Origin: Natronoarchaeum mannanilyticum
GTDB taxonomy: Archaea; Halobacteriota; Halobacteria; Halobacteriales; Natronoarchaeaceae
Length of the DNA stretch: 64,000 nt
Direction of reading: 5' to 3'
NCBI RefSeq assembly: GCF_039522665.1
Contig: NZ_BAAADV010000001.1
Span: forward strand, 1,011,226 to 1,075,225
A model generated the notes under the pieces. That model saw nothing but the letters and a program-made list of their open reading frames with translations, did not search any database and had not been told where the DNA came from. Of this stretch, positions 33,987 to 43,745 are shown piece after piece. The first letter of the stretch is position 1. Every line of letters starts with the position of its first letter. The position numbers were made by a program, and so were the translations under genes.

Positions 33987-34142
33987 TCAGAACTCCTGGG
34001 CGCCGATCCACCGGTCCGGACTCGTCTCGCACTCGAACTCGCGGTGGTAGTGGTCGCAGGCGGCGTGGATGGTCTGCCCGCACCGGCACCGCTCTGCCTC
34101 CCCCAGTCGGATCCGCTCCCCGCAGGCGCTGCAGTGCTGCAT
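33987..34142 (-). CDS. 51-residue zinc-finger protein
   Basis: A tiny Cys/His-rich protein: MQHCSACGERIRLGEAERCR, then CGQTIHAACDHYHREFECET. The ligand pattern is C-x2-C followed by C-x-C, C, H-x-H and a last C, as in a RING-like or double zinc knuckle. Too short for usual gene callers, but with host-like codons and a clean ATG. It sits between the winged-helix-like gene and alaS, on the opposite strand to both. The role is unknown; it resembles other single-domain zinc proteins of haloarchaea. Confidence 0.72.
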   Translation of the reverse strand: MQHCSACGERIRLGEAERCRCGQTIHAACDHYHREFECETSPDRWIGAQEF

Positions 34143-34342
34143 CGTGTAGAAATCGTAACTAGTTCGTCGTAAACGTGTGCATCGGACCGCTCGCGGACAG
34201 GTCCGGCGGGCGACGCGACAGCCGTCCGAGGCCAGTCGCTCGGATTCGCCTGCGATTCAGCGGGGCGAGACGCGCGACGCTCCGAGGCCGCCGTTCCGCG
34301 GTTGCGGAACTGTTTTACTTGCTGCGCGACCACCAGAGCATA

Positions 34343-37120
34343 ATGAGCGAACTCGAGGAGGAGTACCGCCTCGACTATTTCGAGGACAACGACTTCGTCC
34401 GAAAGCAGTGTTCGGAGTGTGGCGATCACTTCTGGACGCGCGACCACGACCGGGTGACCTGCGGCGAGCCGCCCTGCGCGGAGTACTCGTTCATCGACGA
34501 CCCCGGCTTCGACGAGGAGTACAGCTTAGAGGAGATGCGCGAGGCGTTCCTCTCGTTTTTCGAGGAGAACGGCCACGAGCGCATCGACCCGTACCCCGTC
34601 GCGGCGAACCGCTGGCGCGACGACGTCCTTCTGACCCAGGCGTCGATCTACGACTTCCAGCCGCTGGTGACCTCCGGCGAGACGCCGCCGCCCGCCAACC
34701 CGCTGACGATCAGCCAGCCCTGCATCCGGATGCAGGACATCGACAACGTAGGCAAGACCGGCCGGCACACGATGGCGTTCGAGATGATGGCCCACCACGC
34801 CTTCAACGCCCGCGAGGAGATCGAAGACCCCGAGCAGTACGCCTACGAGGGCGAAGTGTACTGGAAGGATCAGACGGTCCAGTACTGCGACGAGCTGTTC
34901 GAGTCGCTGGGCGCCGATCTGGAGGAGATCACCTACATCGAGGACCCGTGGGTCGGCGGCGGTAACGCCGGTCCCGCCATCGAGGTCATCTACAAGGGCG
35001 CCGAGCTCGCCACGCTCGTCTTCATGTCGATGGAGCAAGATCCGGAGGGCGAGTACGAGATGAAAGACGGGAACCGCTACTCGCCGATGGACACCTACAT
35101 CGTCGACACCGGCTACGGGCTCGAACGGTGGACCTGGATGAGCCAGGGCACGCCGACGGTGTACGAGGCGATCTACCCCGAGACGATCGCGTTCCTCAAG
35201 GACAACGCCGGCATCGAGCTCAGCGAGGGCGAGCAGGCGGTCGTCCACCACGCCTCGAAGCTCGCGGGCAAGATGGACATCGACGAGGCTGAGGACATCG
35301 AGGCCGCCCGCGGCGAGATCGCCGATCAGGTCGGCGTCACGACCGAGGAACTGGAGGCGCTGGTCGAGCCGCTCGAAGACATCTACGCGATCGCCGACCA
35401 CTGCCGGACGCTGGCGTACATGCTCGGCGACGGCATCGTCCCCTCGAACGTCGGGACGGGCTACCTGGCGCGGATGGTGCTCCGGCGCACCAAGCGGCTG
35501 GTCGACAACGTCGGCGTCGACGCGCCGCTCGACGAGCTCGTCGACATGCAGGCCGAACGGCTCGACTACGAGAACCGCGACACGATCCGCGACGTGGTCC
35601 GCACCGAGGTCGAGAAGTACCGCGAGACGCTCGACCGGGGCTCCCGGCGCGTCGAGCAGCTCGCCGAGGAGTACAGCGCGAAGGGCGAGCCGATCCCGAC
35701 CGACGAGCTGATCGAGCTGTACGACTCCCACGGGATCCAGCCCGACATGGTCGAGGAGATCGCGAGCGACCGGGGCGCCGCGGTCGACGTGCCCGACGAC
35801 TTCTACAGCCTCGTCGCCCAGCGCCACGACCAGGAGTCGGGCGCCGGGGGCGCCGACGAGATCGACGACCGGTTCGAGGATCTGCCCGAGACTGACAAGC
35901 TCTACTACGACGACCAGCAGGGCACCGAGTTCGAGGCGGTCGTGCTCGACGTGTTCGAGCGCGAGGACGGGTACGACGTCGTGCTCGACCAGACGATGTT
36001 CTACCCCGAGGGCGGGGGCCAGCCCGCCGATCACGGAACGCTGTCGAGCGACGACGCCACCGTCGAGGTCAGCGACGTCCAGATCGAAAACGGCGTCGTC
36101 CGCCACCGCACGGACGAACCGCTGGACAAGGGCGCGATGGTGCGCGGCCAGATCGACGTCCGACGCCGCCGCCAGCTGATGCGTAACCACACCGCGACCC
36201 ACGTGATCATCCACAGCGCCAAGCAGGTGCTCGGCGAGCACGTCCGGCAGGCCGGCGCCCAGAAGGGCGTCGACAGCTCGCGAATCGACCTCCAGCACTA
36301 CCGGCGCATCACCCGAGAGGACGTCAAGGAGATCGAGCGCGTCGCCAACGAGCTCGTGATGGACAACGTCGCGGTCACCCAGGAGTGGCCTCACCGGAAC
36401 GACGCCGAGGCCGAGCACGGCTTCGACCTCTACCAGGGCGGCGTCCCGCCGGGCGAGCAGATCCGGCTGATCCACGTCGCCGAGGACGTCCAGGCCTGCG
36501 GCGGCACCCACGTCGAGCGCACCGGCGACATCGGGTCGATCAAGGTCCGGACGACCGAGCGCGTCCAGGACGGCGTCGAGCGCATCGTGTTCTCGGCCGG
36601 CGAGGCCGCCATCGAAGGCACCCAGCGGACCGAGGATGCGCTCTACGAGGCCGCCGAGGCGCTCGACGTGAACCCCCAGGAGGTGCCCGACACCGCCGAG
36701 CGCTTCTTCGAGGAGTGGAAGGCGCGAGGCAAGCAGATCGAGGAACTGCAGGAAGAGCTCGCGGAAGTGCGCGCGGGCGGCGCGGGCGACGCCGAGGAGA
36801 TCGACCTCGACGGCGCGACCGCAGTGGTCCAGCGCCTCGACGGCGAGATGGACGAGCTCCGGGCGACGGCCAACGCCATCGTCGAGGAGGGCTCGGTCGC
36901 GGTGATCGGCAGCGGCGCCGACAGCGCGCAGTTCGTCGTCGGGGTCCCCGACGGCGTCGGCGTCAACGCCGGGCAGGTCGTCAGTGAACTCGCCGATCGC
37001 GTCGGCGGCGGCGGCGGCGGCCCGCCGGACTTCGCGCAGGGCGGCGGTCCCGACGTCGACGCGCTGGACGAGGCGCTGGAGGAGGCGCCCGACGTGCTCC
37101 GGCAGGTCCAGAACGCCTGA
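34343..37120 (+). CDS. alaS: Alanyl-tRNA synthetase
   Basis: Charges tRNA-Ala with alanine and edits Ser/Gly mischarging. The 925-residue protein has the archaeal form with an N-terminal cysteine cluster ([29 protein letters not shown]) and the class II core ([33 protein letters not shown]). The editing site is intact: NHTATH (36187-36204 region) and [10 protein letters not shown] supply the zinc ligands. The C-Ala domain with the glycine-rich [16 protein letters not shown] loop ends the protein. ATG gives [17 protein letters not shown]; upstream frame codons lack family similarity. A short T-rich terminator follows. Confidence 0.96.
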   Translation: MSELEEEYRLDYFEDNDFVRKQCSECGDHFWTRDHDRVTCGEPPCAEYSFIDDPGFDEEYSLEEMREAFLSFFEENGHERIDPYPVAANRWRDDVLLTQASIYDFQPLVTSGETPPPANPLTISQPCIRMQDIDNVGKTGRHTMAFEMMAHHAFNAREEIEDPEQYAYEGEVYWKDQTVQYCDELFESLGADLEEITYIEDPWVGGGNAGPAIEVIYKGAELATLVFMSMEQDPEGEYEMKDGNRYSPMDTYIVDTGYGLERWTWMSQGTPTVYEAIYPETIAFLKDNAGIELSEGEQAVVHHASKLAGKMDIDEAEDIEAARGEIADQVGVTTEELEALVEPLEDIYAIADHCRTLAYMLGDGIVPSNVGTGYLARMVLRRTKRLVDNVGVDAPLDELVDMQAERLDYENRDTIRDVVRTEVEKYRETLDRGSRRVEQLAEEYSAKGEPIPTDELIELYDSHGIQPDMVEEIASDRGAAVDVPDDFYSLVAQRHDQESGAGGADEIDDRFEDLPETDKLYYDDQQGTEFEAVVLDVFEREDGYDVVLDQTMFYPEGGGQPADHGTLSSDDATVEVSDVQIENGVVRHRTDEPLDKGAMVRGQIDVRRRRQLMRNHTATHVIIHSAKQVLGEHVRQAGAQKGVDSSRIDLQHYRRITREDVKEIERVANELVMDNVAVTQEWPHRNDAEAEHGFDLYQGGVPPGEQIRLIHVAEDVQACGGTHVERTGDIGSIKVRTTERVQDGVERIVFSAGEAAIEGTQRTEDALYEAAEALDVNPQEVPDTAERFFEEWKARGKQIEELQEELAEVRAGGAGDAEEIDLDGATAVVQRLDGEMDELRATANAIVEEGSVAVIGSGADSAQFVVGVPDGVGVNAGQVVSELADRVGGGGGGPPDFAQGGGPDVDALDEALEEAPDVLRQVQNA

Positions 37121-37130
37121 GAATACTCGG

Positions 37131-37148
37131 TCCTTCTTCGGGTTTTCT
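37131..37148 (+). terminator. T-rich stop after alaS
   Basis: TCCTTCTTCGGGTTTTCT begins 11 bases after the alaS stop. A T-rich tract is the usual archaeal termination signal; no other support. Confidence 0.4.
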
Positions 37149-37185
37149 CGCTGATAGCAGTAGCTACTGATACGAGGGGAACTAT

Positions 37186-37797
37186 CTCGAAAGCCCTCGG
37201 CCCGCTCTTAGCATCGGTGACGGCAGGGATTACTTTGACCACCTCGAAAGCCCTCGGCCCGCTCCGGTCGCGCGCCCCGCCTGCGCTCCTCGCTCCCTTC
37301 GGTCACTCCGGTGCTTGACGGGACGTGCTTCCCGGACCGTGCCTCGTCCTTTCAGTCCACCGGAAGACTCGCTCCGCTCGTCTTCCGAGCCCTGCCTCGC
37401 TTCGCTCGGCAGGACACCAGGCCCCGCAACCGCTTGCGCGGGTCGCCACAGGCGACCACGCGCAGCCCGGCCCTTCCCCGTCGGCGCGCCACGAGGGCGC
37501 GCCCGGCCGCGCAGTTGCGGTGGCGCGCGCTGTCGAGCCTTCATGGCGAGACAGCAGCGCGCGAGGGATGAGTGAGGGAGCGTAGCGACCGAACGAATCG
37601 GCTGGGGAGGACGAGGTTGTGGTTGGGTGGGACTGAGCGAACCCGAAGGGTTCGCGAGGGTCGAAAGACGCCGTCAGGCGTCTTTCGGGAATGAAAGGGG
37701 CCGCCGCACTCGACCGGGTGAGACGAAGCAAGGACCGCAGCCGAAGGCGAGGACCGCAGCGAGTCGCAACCGGTCGAGCGCGGCGGGGGGTTTCGGG
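37186..37797 (+). repeat. Dispersed modular non-coding repeat, copy 1
   Basis: A ~0.6 kb non-coding element filling most of the 845-base gap between alaS and the glutaredoxin gene. It has five blocks in order: block A twice (CGAAAGCCCTCGGCCCGCTC at 37188 and 37245, 57 bases apart), block B near 37345 (CCTCGTCCTTTCAGTCCACC), block C near 37430-37495 (GCGCGGGTCGCC...GGCGACCACGCGCAGCC), block D near 37510-37635 (GCGCGCTGTCGAGCC... ACGAATCGGCTGGGGAGGAC) and block E near 37690-37797 (GAAAGGGGCCGCCGC...GTCGAGCGCGGCGGGG). The same blocks occur in the same order, reverse strand, at 52.7-53.2 kb. Frames inside are open only because of GC bias. After the element (to 37965) nothing is evident. Confidence 0.85.
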
Positions 37798-37965
37798 AAG
37801 TTAGAGGCTGTAGCTGCTGTTCCAGAGAGCACGACGGGGGCTTTCGGGGTGTTGTCGTCCAATGGGATTCCGGAGAGCGTTGCAGAGGCTTTCAGGACGC
37901 CGTTGCCAATCGCTCGTGCGCCGGAGAACCCACGCCGAACACTTACGACCGAAAAAACCCGCTCT

Positions 37966-38211
37966 CTACGCGTACGTCTCTTCGAGGTACTCGACGATGT
38001 CGTCGCTCTCGGGCATCCCCTCGACGCCGTGCTCCGGGTCGACGAGCACCGGGACGCCGGTCTGGCCGCTCACTTCCTCGACCTCGGTACGCTCGGAGTG
38101 GCTCCGGGGCACCATGTGGGACTCGTAGTCCAGGTCGAGCTCGTCGAGCTTGTTCACGACTTTCGCGCAGTACGGGCAGCCTTCCAGTTCGTACAGTTCG
38201 AGGTTCGTCAT
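37966..38211 (-). CDS. Glutaredoxin-like protein
   Basis: An 81-residue thioredoxin-fold protein with the redox motif CPYC at residues 12-15 (YELEGCPYCAKVVNKLDEL) and the conserved cis-Pro segment TGVPVLVDP, followed by GMPESDDIVEYLEETYA, the end of a glutaredoxin/GST N-terminal domain. It likely reduces disulfides in the cytoplasm; haloarchaea use gamma-glutamylcysteine rather than glutathione. The ATG is followed directly by the first strand, so the start is firm. It is 76 bases downstream of the NCS2 permease gene's 3' end and probably separately transcribed. Confidence 0.9.
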   Translation of the reverse strand: MTNLELYELEGCPYCAKVVNKLDELDLDYESHMVPRSHSERTEVEEVSGQTGVPVLVDPEHGVEGMPESDDIVEYLEETYA

Positions 38212-38287
38212 CGACGACACGTAGGCCGTCCGGATAAAAAAGGGCCGCGACGATGTGTGCCCCAAACGCACCAGCGCGCGCCGGCGA

Positions 38288-39715
38288 TCAGGCGGCGCCG
38301 GTGAGAACGCCGCCCGTCCGGACGAAGAAGTAGACGATGAACGCCCCGGCGAGCGCCCACTGTCCGAGCGACACGTCCCGCGCCTCGCCCGTCGCGGCCT
38401 TGACGACGGGGTAGCTGATGATCCCCGCGGCGATGCCGTAGGCGATCGAGAACGTCAGGGGCATGATGATGATCGTCATTCCGGCGGGGATCGAGTGGGT
38501 GACGTCGTTCCACCGGATGTCGGTGACGTTGCCGAGCATGATGATCGCGACGACCACGAGCGCGATGTTAGAGGCGTACGACGGGATCGCGGCGGCGAGG
38601 GGAACGACCGCGAGCGAGAGCAGGAACAGCAGCCCGACGACCAGCGCGGTCATGCCGGTGCGACCGCCCTCCTCGACGCCGGTCGCCGATTCGATGTACG
38701 TCGTCACCGTCGAGGTGCCGAGGATGCCGCCGACGGTCGTGCCGACGGCGTCGGCCATCAGCGGCTTGTCGATGTCGGGGAGATTTCCGTTCTCGTCGAG
38801 GAAGTCGCCCGCCTGCCCGACGCCGACGAGCGTGCCGGCGGTGTCGAAGAAGTCGACGAAGAAGAACGTGAACACGATCAGCGCGAAGGCGAACGCGTCG
38901 ACGTTCTGGAACCCCTCGACGAACGCGCCGGCGAGGGGCGCGATGTTGTACTGGGCGTTCGGGAGACTCTGGGGCGCGAGCACGCCCTCGGCGGTCACGC
39001 CGCCGAGCGTCAGCCCCCAGCCCGCGAGAGCGGTCAGGATGATGCCGAGGATGATCGAGCCGCGGATGCCGTTGGCGTACAGCGCCAGCGTGGCGAACAG
39101 CCCGACGACCGAGAGGATGGCGACGGGATTGGACGCGAGATTGCCGAGCGCGAGGATGGTGCCCGCCTGATCGGCGCCGACGACGATCTGCATCGCCTCG
39201 AGCCCGATCAGGGCGAGAAACAGCCCGATCCCGGTTCCCACCGCGAACTTGACCGGTTCGGGGAACAGTTTGATGATGTACTCGCGAGCCCCGATGGCGG
39301 TCAGGAAGATGAACAGCACGCCCTCGGTGACGACGGCCGCGAGCGCCGTCTCCCAGGGGATGCCCATCGCGCCGACGACCGTGAACGCGAAGAAGGCGTT
39401 GAGCCCGAGCCCGGGCGCCTGTCCGAACGGGCGATTGGCGTACAGGGCCATCACGAAGATCGCGGCCGCCGACGCGAGTATCGTCACCACCGCGAGCATC
39501 TGGATGACCTCGGCCTCGGTGTAGCCCTCGATCGCGATGCCGGGCGAGGTCACTTCGCCCTCGGCGTTGGTCTGCTGGGCCATGACCCGGGGGTTGACCA
39601 CGATGATGTACGACATCGTGAGGAACGTCGTGATCCCCGCCAGGATCTCGGTCCCGAGATCCGTGTCGTGCTCCTCGAACCCGAAGAAGTCGGCGAGCGT
39701 ATCGGCGAGTGCCAT
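38288..39715 (-). CDS. NCS2-family purine/pyrimidine permease (AzgA-like)
   Basis: Nucleobase-proton symporter of the NCS2/AzgA (COG2252) branch, which takes up hypoxanthine, guanine or adenine. The 475-residue protein has about 12-14 membrane spans, the family N terminus (DTDLGTEILAGITTFLTMSY) and the motif LIVFTFFFVDFFDTAGTLVG, as well as the TTYIESATGVEEGGRTGMTA signature of AzgA proteins. Substrate cannot be fixed from sequence; hypoxanthine/guanine is the most frequent. A TATA element on the minus strand about 35 bases upstream indicates a short leader. No guanine or other riboswitch is apparent in the 230-base divergent region shared with the helicase gene. Confidence 0.92.
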   Translation of the reverse strand: MALADTLADFFGFEEHDTDLGTEILAGITTFLTMSYIIVVNPRVMAQQTNAEGEVTSPGIAIEGYTEAEVIQMLAVVTILASAAAIFVMALYANRPFGQAPGLGLNAFFAFTVVGAMGIPWETALAAVVTEGVLFIFLTAIGAREYIIKLFPEPVKFAVGTGIGLFLALIGLEAMQIVVGADQAGTILALGNLASNPVAILSVVGLFATLALYANGIRGSIILGIILTALAGWGLTLGGVTAEGVLAPQSLPNAQYNIAPLAGAFVEGFQNVDAFAFALIVFTFFFVDFFDTAGTLVGVGQAGDFLDENGNLPDIDKPLMADAVGTTVGGILGTSTVTTYIESATGVEEGGRTGMTALVVGLLFLLSLAVVPLAAAIPSYASNIALVVVAIIMLGNVTDIRWNDVTHSIPAGMTIIIMPLTFSIAYGIAAGIISYPVVKAATGEARDVSLGQWALAGAFIVYFFVRTGGVLTGAA

Positions 39716-39746
39716 TTGGACGATTATGCAAAGGGCACAGACCCAA

Positions 39747-39756
39747 CTTAAATATT
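39747..39756 (-). promoter_or_regulatory. TATA element of the NCS2 permease gene
   Basis: On the minus strand AATATTTAAG lies 32-41 bases ahead of the ATG, so the transcript would have a leader of about 10 bases or none. Confidence 0.5.
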
Positions 39757-39910
39757 TTCTTGTGTCTGAAAGCGTTGCGAGCACAAACTTGCATATCAGC
39801 GCCCCCGGCGCCGGCCGGTAGTTCGGCAGCGACGAACGAAACCGGTGGGAGCGCAAAACGGGACCGCATCCCGAGACCGGGAGTAAGGAATCGTTACCGA
39901 CCGCCCCGTG

Positions 39911-39918
39911 GTTTAAGT
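39911..39918 (+). promoter_or_regulatory. TATA element of the Hel308-like helicase gene
   Basis: GTTTAAGT lies 26-33 bases upstream of the helicase ATG, giving a leaderless mRNA. Confidence 0.5.
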
Positions 39919-39943
39919 AGCATCTGGCCGGAGAGTACGGTAG

Positions 39944-41923
39944 ATGGAGGTCCGGGAGCTACCCCTCGAAGACCGATTCGTCGAGCACTTCGAGGAGAAG
40001 GGAATCGAGTCGCTGTACCCGCCGCAGGTCGCCGCCGTCGAGGCCGGCGTCGCCGACGACCAGCGAGTCGTGGCGGCGCTGCCGACCGCCAGCGGGAAGA
40101 CCCTGGTCGCCCAGCTGGCGATGCTGACCGCCGACGGGCCGGCGCTGTACGTCGTCCCGCTGCGCGCGCTGGCGACCGAGAAGTACGAGACGTTCAGCGA
40201 GCTCCCCGGCGTGAGCGTCGGCGTCGCGACGGGCGACTACGACGGCGACGACGACGGATTCGAAGACGACGACATCGTCGTCGCCACGTGCGAGAAGGTC
40301 GACTCGGCGATCCGCAACGGCGCCGAGTGGGTCGAGCGGCTCGCCTGCGTCGTCGTCGACGAGGTCCACCTGCTCGACGCCCGCGGGCGCGGGCCGACGC
40401 TGGAAGTCACGTTAGCGAAGCTCCAGCGGCTTCGCCCCGACCAGCAGATCGTCGCGCTCTCCGCGACTGTGGGCAACGCCGACGAGATCGCCGACTGGCT
40501 CGACGCCGAACTCGTCCAGTCGACGTGGCGTCCGGTCGATCTGAAAACGGGCGTGTACGACGACGGCGCGATCGCGTTCGAGGACGGCGAGAATCGCAGG
40601 ATCGACGCCGACGATCGGCCGCCGACCACCGCGCTCGTGGCCGACGCGCTCGACGAGGGCGGCCAGTCGCTCGTGTTCGTCAACTCCCGGCGCGAGGCCC
40701 AGCAGCTCGCCGCGGAGCTGGCCGACGAGGGCTTCGCCGCGGCGCCCGAAATCGCCGAGGAAATCGGCCCCGACGCCACCACGAGCACGGGAGAAGCACT
40801 CGCGAGCGCCGCGAAGGGTGGCGTCGCCTTCCACCACGCGGGCCTGCGCGCCGAGCACCGCTCGATCGTCGAGAACGCGTTCCGCGAGCGCGAACTGCGC
40901 GTGCTCTGCGCGACGCCGACGCTCGCCGCCGGCGTCAACGTCCCCGCGCGCCGAGTGATCGTCCGGGACACCGAGCGGTTCACCGGCGAGGGGTACGATC
41001 CGCTCCCCGTGCTGGAGGTCCACCAGATGTTCGGGCGCGCGGGCCGCCCGGGGCTCGATCCCTACGGAGAGGCCGTGCTGGTCGCCACGGGCGAAAACGC
41101 TGATTCGCTTCGCGAGCGCTACGTCGGCGCCGAACCCGAGCCCGTCGAGTCGAAGCTGGCGGCCCGCGAGCCGCTGCGCACGCACGTCCTCGCGACGGTC
41201 GCCGGCGGCTTCGCGGACTCCCGCGAAGGGCTGCGCGACGTGCTCGCCTCGACGTTTTTCGCCCACCAGCGCGACGAGTCCGAACTCCGGGACCTGACCG
41301 ACGAGGTGCTGGCCTACCTCGACGCCACCGGGATGCTCCGCCGCGACGGCGGCCTCGCGGCGACCGATCTCGGCCGGCTGGTCTCGCGGGTGTACGTCGA
41401 TCCGCTGACCGGCGCCGAGGTCGTCGAGGCCGTCGAAACCGCCGCGGCGATGGAGCGGGTGACGGCGCTGACGATCCTCGAACTGGTCTGCGACACCGAG
41501 GACATGACGACCCAGCACGTCCGCAACGACGAGGCCGGCCGGCTCAGCGAGTTCGCCATGCGCCGCGAGGACCAGTTCACCAAGTCCGTCAGCGAGTTCG
41601 AGGGGAACTTCCAGTCCTGGCTCGGCACCCTGAAGACCGCTCGCTTGCTCGCCGACTGGGCCGACGGCGCCGACGCGGAGACGATCGACGAGCGCTACGG
41701 CGTCGCGCCGGGCGATGTCCGCCGGCTGGCCGAGAGCGCGGCGTGGTTGCTTTCCGCGACCGAGGTGATCGCCGAACACCTCGCCGACGGTGCCGTCGGT
41801 CGGGACGCCGATGCCGAGTCGGACGCGGCTGCCGACGGCGGAGAAACTGCGGACGCCGACTACGAGTCCGTGGTCGACCGGATCCGCGAGACGCGCGAGG
41901 CGCTCGTCGAGCGCGAGGACTGA
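39944..41923 (+). CDS. Hel308-like Ski2-family DNA helicase
   Basis: Superfamily 2 helicase of the Ski2/Hel308 group, which unwinds lagging strands at stalled forks. The 659-residue protein has motif I PTASGKT near residue 47, Ia YVVPLRALATEK, II VVVDEVHLLDARGRGPTLE near 140, III LSATVGNADEI, IV VFVNSRREAQ, V ATPTLAAGVNVPAR and VI QMFGRAGRPGLDPYGEA. A winged helix and a ratchet-like helical domain (AGRLSEFAMRREDQFTKSVS) follow. It is shorter than typical Hel308 (about 700+), the difference being at the C terminus, which ends in an acidic region. Whether it is true Hel308 or a parallel Ski2 helicase is open. Confidence 0.87.
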   Translation: MEVRELPLEDRFVEHFEEKGIESLYPPQVAAVEAGVADDQRVVAALPTASGKTLVAQLAMLTADGPALYVVPLRALATEKYETFSELPGVSVGVATGDYDGDDDGFEDDDIVVATCEKVDSAIRNGAEWVERLACVVVDEVHLLDARGRGPTLEVTLAKLQRLRPDQQIVALSATVGNADEIADWLDAELVQSTWRPVDLKTGVYDDGAIAFEDGENRRIDADDRPPTTALVADALDEGGQSLVFVNSRREAQQLAAELADEGFAAAPEIAEEIGPDATTSTGEALASAAKGGVAFHHAGLRAEHRSIVENAFRERELRVLCATPTLAAGVNVPARRVIVRDTERFTGEGYDPLPVLEVHQMFGRAGRPGLDPYGEAVLVATGENADSLRERYVGAEPEPVESKLAAREPLRTHVLATVAGGFADSREGLRDVLASTFFAHQRDESELRDLTDEVLAYLDATGMLRRDGGLAATDLGRLVSRVYVDPLTGAEVVEAVETAAAMERVTALTILELVCDTEDMTTQHVRNDEAGRLSEFAMRREDQFTKSVSEFEGNFQSWLGTLKTARLLADWADGADAETIDERYGVAPGDVRRLAESAAWLLSATEVIAEHLADGAVGRDADAESDAAADGGETADADYESVVDRIRETREALVERED

Positions 41924-42029
41924 GCGATCGCGGTGGGATCGGAGCGTACGAAGCCGGCGCTCGGCGCGCGATCTTCCGAAGAATGAAATCGTCGTTCAGC
42001 GCCGCCGTCAGGCGACAGTGAAGGAGATA

Positions 42030-42224
42030 TTAGTTGCGGACGACGTTCGTCGCGCGGGGACCCTTGGGGGCCTGTTCGATGTCGAACTCGATCTCGGTGC
42101 CTTCTTCGAGGTCCGGGCCGCCGACGTCTTCCATGTGGAAGAATACGTCATCGTCCGCGTCGTCCGTCGAAATGAAACCGTAGCCGCCTGTGTCGTTGAA
42201 GAAATCAACGTTTCCTTTCGCCAT
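42030..42224 (-). CDS. cspA: Cold-shock domain protein
   Basis: A 64-residue single cold-shock domain that binds single-stranded RNA or DNA and acts as an RNA chaperone. The RNP1 motif reads GGYGFISTDD and RNP2 DVFFHMEDVGG, the usual haloarchaeal forms, and the chain ends APKGPRATNVVRN as expected. The ATG gives MAKGNVDFFNDTGGYGF, so the start is certain. Transcribed alone on the minus strand, convergent with the helicase gene. Multiple CspA paralogues are usual in haloarchaea. Confidence 0.96.
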   Translation of the reverse strand: MAKGNVDFFNDTGGYGFISTDDADDDVFFHMEDVGGPDLEEGTEIEFDIEQAPKGPRATNVVRN

Positions 42225-42367
42225 TGCAAACAATCGTAGGGGCACTGCGGGGATAACCCTTCCGAGGGTCGCGGTATCACGAGGGTCGGCGGGCGGAACG
42301 CTCCGTCGCGGCGGACGCCGCCGCCGCGGACGCCGTCACCGTCGCCGACACCGCGGACGCCGCGGCG

Positions 42368-42865
42368 TCACTCCCGATCCAGATACTCCTGCTGAACTTC
42401 GACAACCTCGCTCGAATCCTCGCACTCCGCGTACCGGCGCAGGGGCTCCTCGTTCATCTCTAAGAACGTCTCGCCCCACCGGAACTTCGCCAGGATCTCC
42501 TCGGCGCGCTCGCGCTCGCCCAGAATCGTCAGTCCGGCGGCCAGCGCCTCGACGGTCGTCAGCTGGAACGGTTTCCCGTAGTTGATCGGGTTCGCCGCGA
42601 CCAGAAACGGCAGCGCCCGGTGCTCGCCGTGGATCGAGAACATCGCCTCGCCGGCGGTCTCCCACGAGCAGTCCAGCGCGACGAGCCGGTCGCTTTCCTC
42701 GCGGTCGGCCGGCGAGAGCGCCCGCTCGGCGTGGGGATTGAGGACGATCCCGTACGGCGTCGCCCGGTCGCTGCGGTGCAGTTCGGCGAGGTCGAACCGC
42801 GCGAGCTTCCGGGCGGTGCACTTGTCGGGATCGTCGTCGCCCTCGTACCGGACGTGCAGGTTCAC
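42368..42865 (-). CDS. tsr3: Tsr3-type rRNA aminocarboxypropyltransferase (DUF367)
   Basis: Transfers the aminocarboxypropyl group of S-adenosylmethionine to a uridine-derived base in the small-subunit rRNA. The 165-residue protein has the DUF367 signatures [56 protein letters not shown] and [20 protein letters not shown] start is used ([18 protein letters not shown]); no ATG lies between it and the conserved KCTA segment. It follows the DsbA-like lipoprotein gene on the same strand by 78 bases and may share a transcript; the functions are unrelated. Confidence 0.9.
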   Translation of the reverse strand: MNLHVRYEGDDDPDKCTARKLARFDLAELHRSDRATPYGIVLNPHAERALSPADREESDRLVALDCSWETAGEAMFSIHGEHRALPFLVAANPINYGKPFQLTTVEALAAGLTILGERERAEEILAKFRWGETFLEMNEEPLRRYAECEDSSEVVEVQQEYLDRE

Positions 42866-42942
42866 TGGCCGAGCGTTGGCGTCGGGCGAGCAAAAGCGAT
42901 GCGGAGCGGACGTCCGGCGGCGCCGTCGCTGCGCGGGGATCC

Positions 42943-43590
42943 TCAGGACTCCGCGGATTCGATCGCCGACCGGATCGCGTCGAACTGGCTCTCGCCCGAG
43001 TCCAGATCCACCTGCTCGTCGTTCACGAACACCGTCGGCGTCCCCTGGACGCCGCGGTCCTGCCCCTCGCTCCGGTCGGCCTCGAGCACCGGCGCGTAGG
43101 TGTCGTTCTCGGCGGCCGATCGCACTGCCTCGCCGTCGGCGTCGACCTCGCCCGCCAGGTCGGCGAGCACGTCCATCGAGTACGATCCCTGTTGCTCGAA
43201 CGCCAGCGCGGCGTACTCGAAGAAGGCGTCGTCGCCGACCTCGTCCTGGACGGCGCGGGCGGCGCCGGCGACCGCCCACGACCACCGCTCGTCGACGGGA
43301 ATCGGGAAGTCGTGGTGTTCGTAGCGGACGCGCTCGGTGTCGACGAACTCCGAGACGACGTCGGGGTAGACGTTCAGGTGGAAGTCCCGACAGTGGGGAC
43401 ACGAGAAGTCCTCGTAGACTGCGACGGTGACGGCCGACTCGGGGTCGCCCTGCACAGGCGTCGGGAGCGATTCGACGGCCTCGCCGTCGGGGTCGGGGGA
43501 GTCGCCGAGTCCGAGACAGCCGGCGAACGAAGCAGTAGCTAGCCCGCCGGCAAGCGAAAGGGCCCGGCGACGGGTGAGTCGAGGTGCCAT
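42943..43590 (-). CDS. DsbA-like thioredoxin-fold Tat lipoprotein
   Basis: Thiol-disulfide oxidoreductase outside the cell. The N terminus [20 protein letters not shown] continues to the lipobox SFAGC, a twin-arginine lipoprotein signal with anchoring Cys25. The thioredoxin-fold domain has the redox motif CPHC in [15 protein letters not shown] near residue 66, the helical DsbA insert ([20 protein letters not shown]) and the cis-Pro segment [13 protein letters not shown]. In total 215 residues, as for DsbA-family proteins. ATG at this point is chosen because the signal peptide begins right there. Substrates are likely secreted Cys-containing proteins; one candidate is the two-Cys surface protein 22 kb away. 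Confidence 0.9.
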   Translation of the reverse strand: MAPRLTRRRALSLAGGLATASFAGCLGLGDSPDPDGEAVESLPTPVQGDPESAVTVAVYEDFSCPHCRDFHLNVYPDVVSEFVDTERVRYEHHDFPIPVDERWSWAVAGAARAVQDEVGDDAFFEYAALAFEQQGSYSMDVLADLAGEVDADGEAVRSAAENDTYAPVLEADRSEGQDRGVQGTPTVFVNDEQVDLDSGESQFDAIRSAIESAES

Positions 43591-43745
43591 GGCCGGCGGT
43601 ACGGACCGAACGAGTATCAACCGTCCGGCTTGCGATCGCCGTGAGGGGCGAGCGTGCTGACTAGCCACGCGCGGCCGCGACCGGCGCTGACGGGTCGCCG
43701 TCCTGATGCGGAACCACTTTGAGGACGGCAGCCACACCTCCGCAC

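Noticed and set aside
37303-37862. Several overlapping frames in the repeat copy 1
   Set aside because: All frames translate to Arg/Ser/Pro-rich text, differ between the two copies of the repeat, and shift where the copies have indels, so the element is not coding.
39716-39943. Riboswitch ahead of the NCS2 permease gene
   Set aside because: The TATA element leaves a leader of about 10 bases or none, too short for a purine riboswitch.
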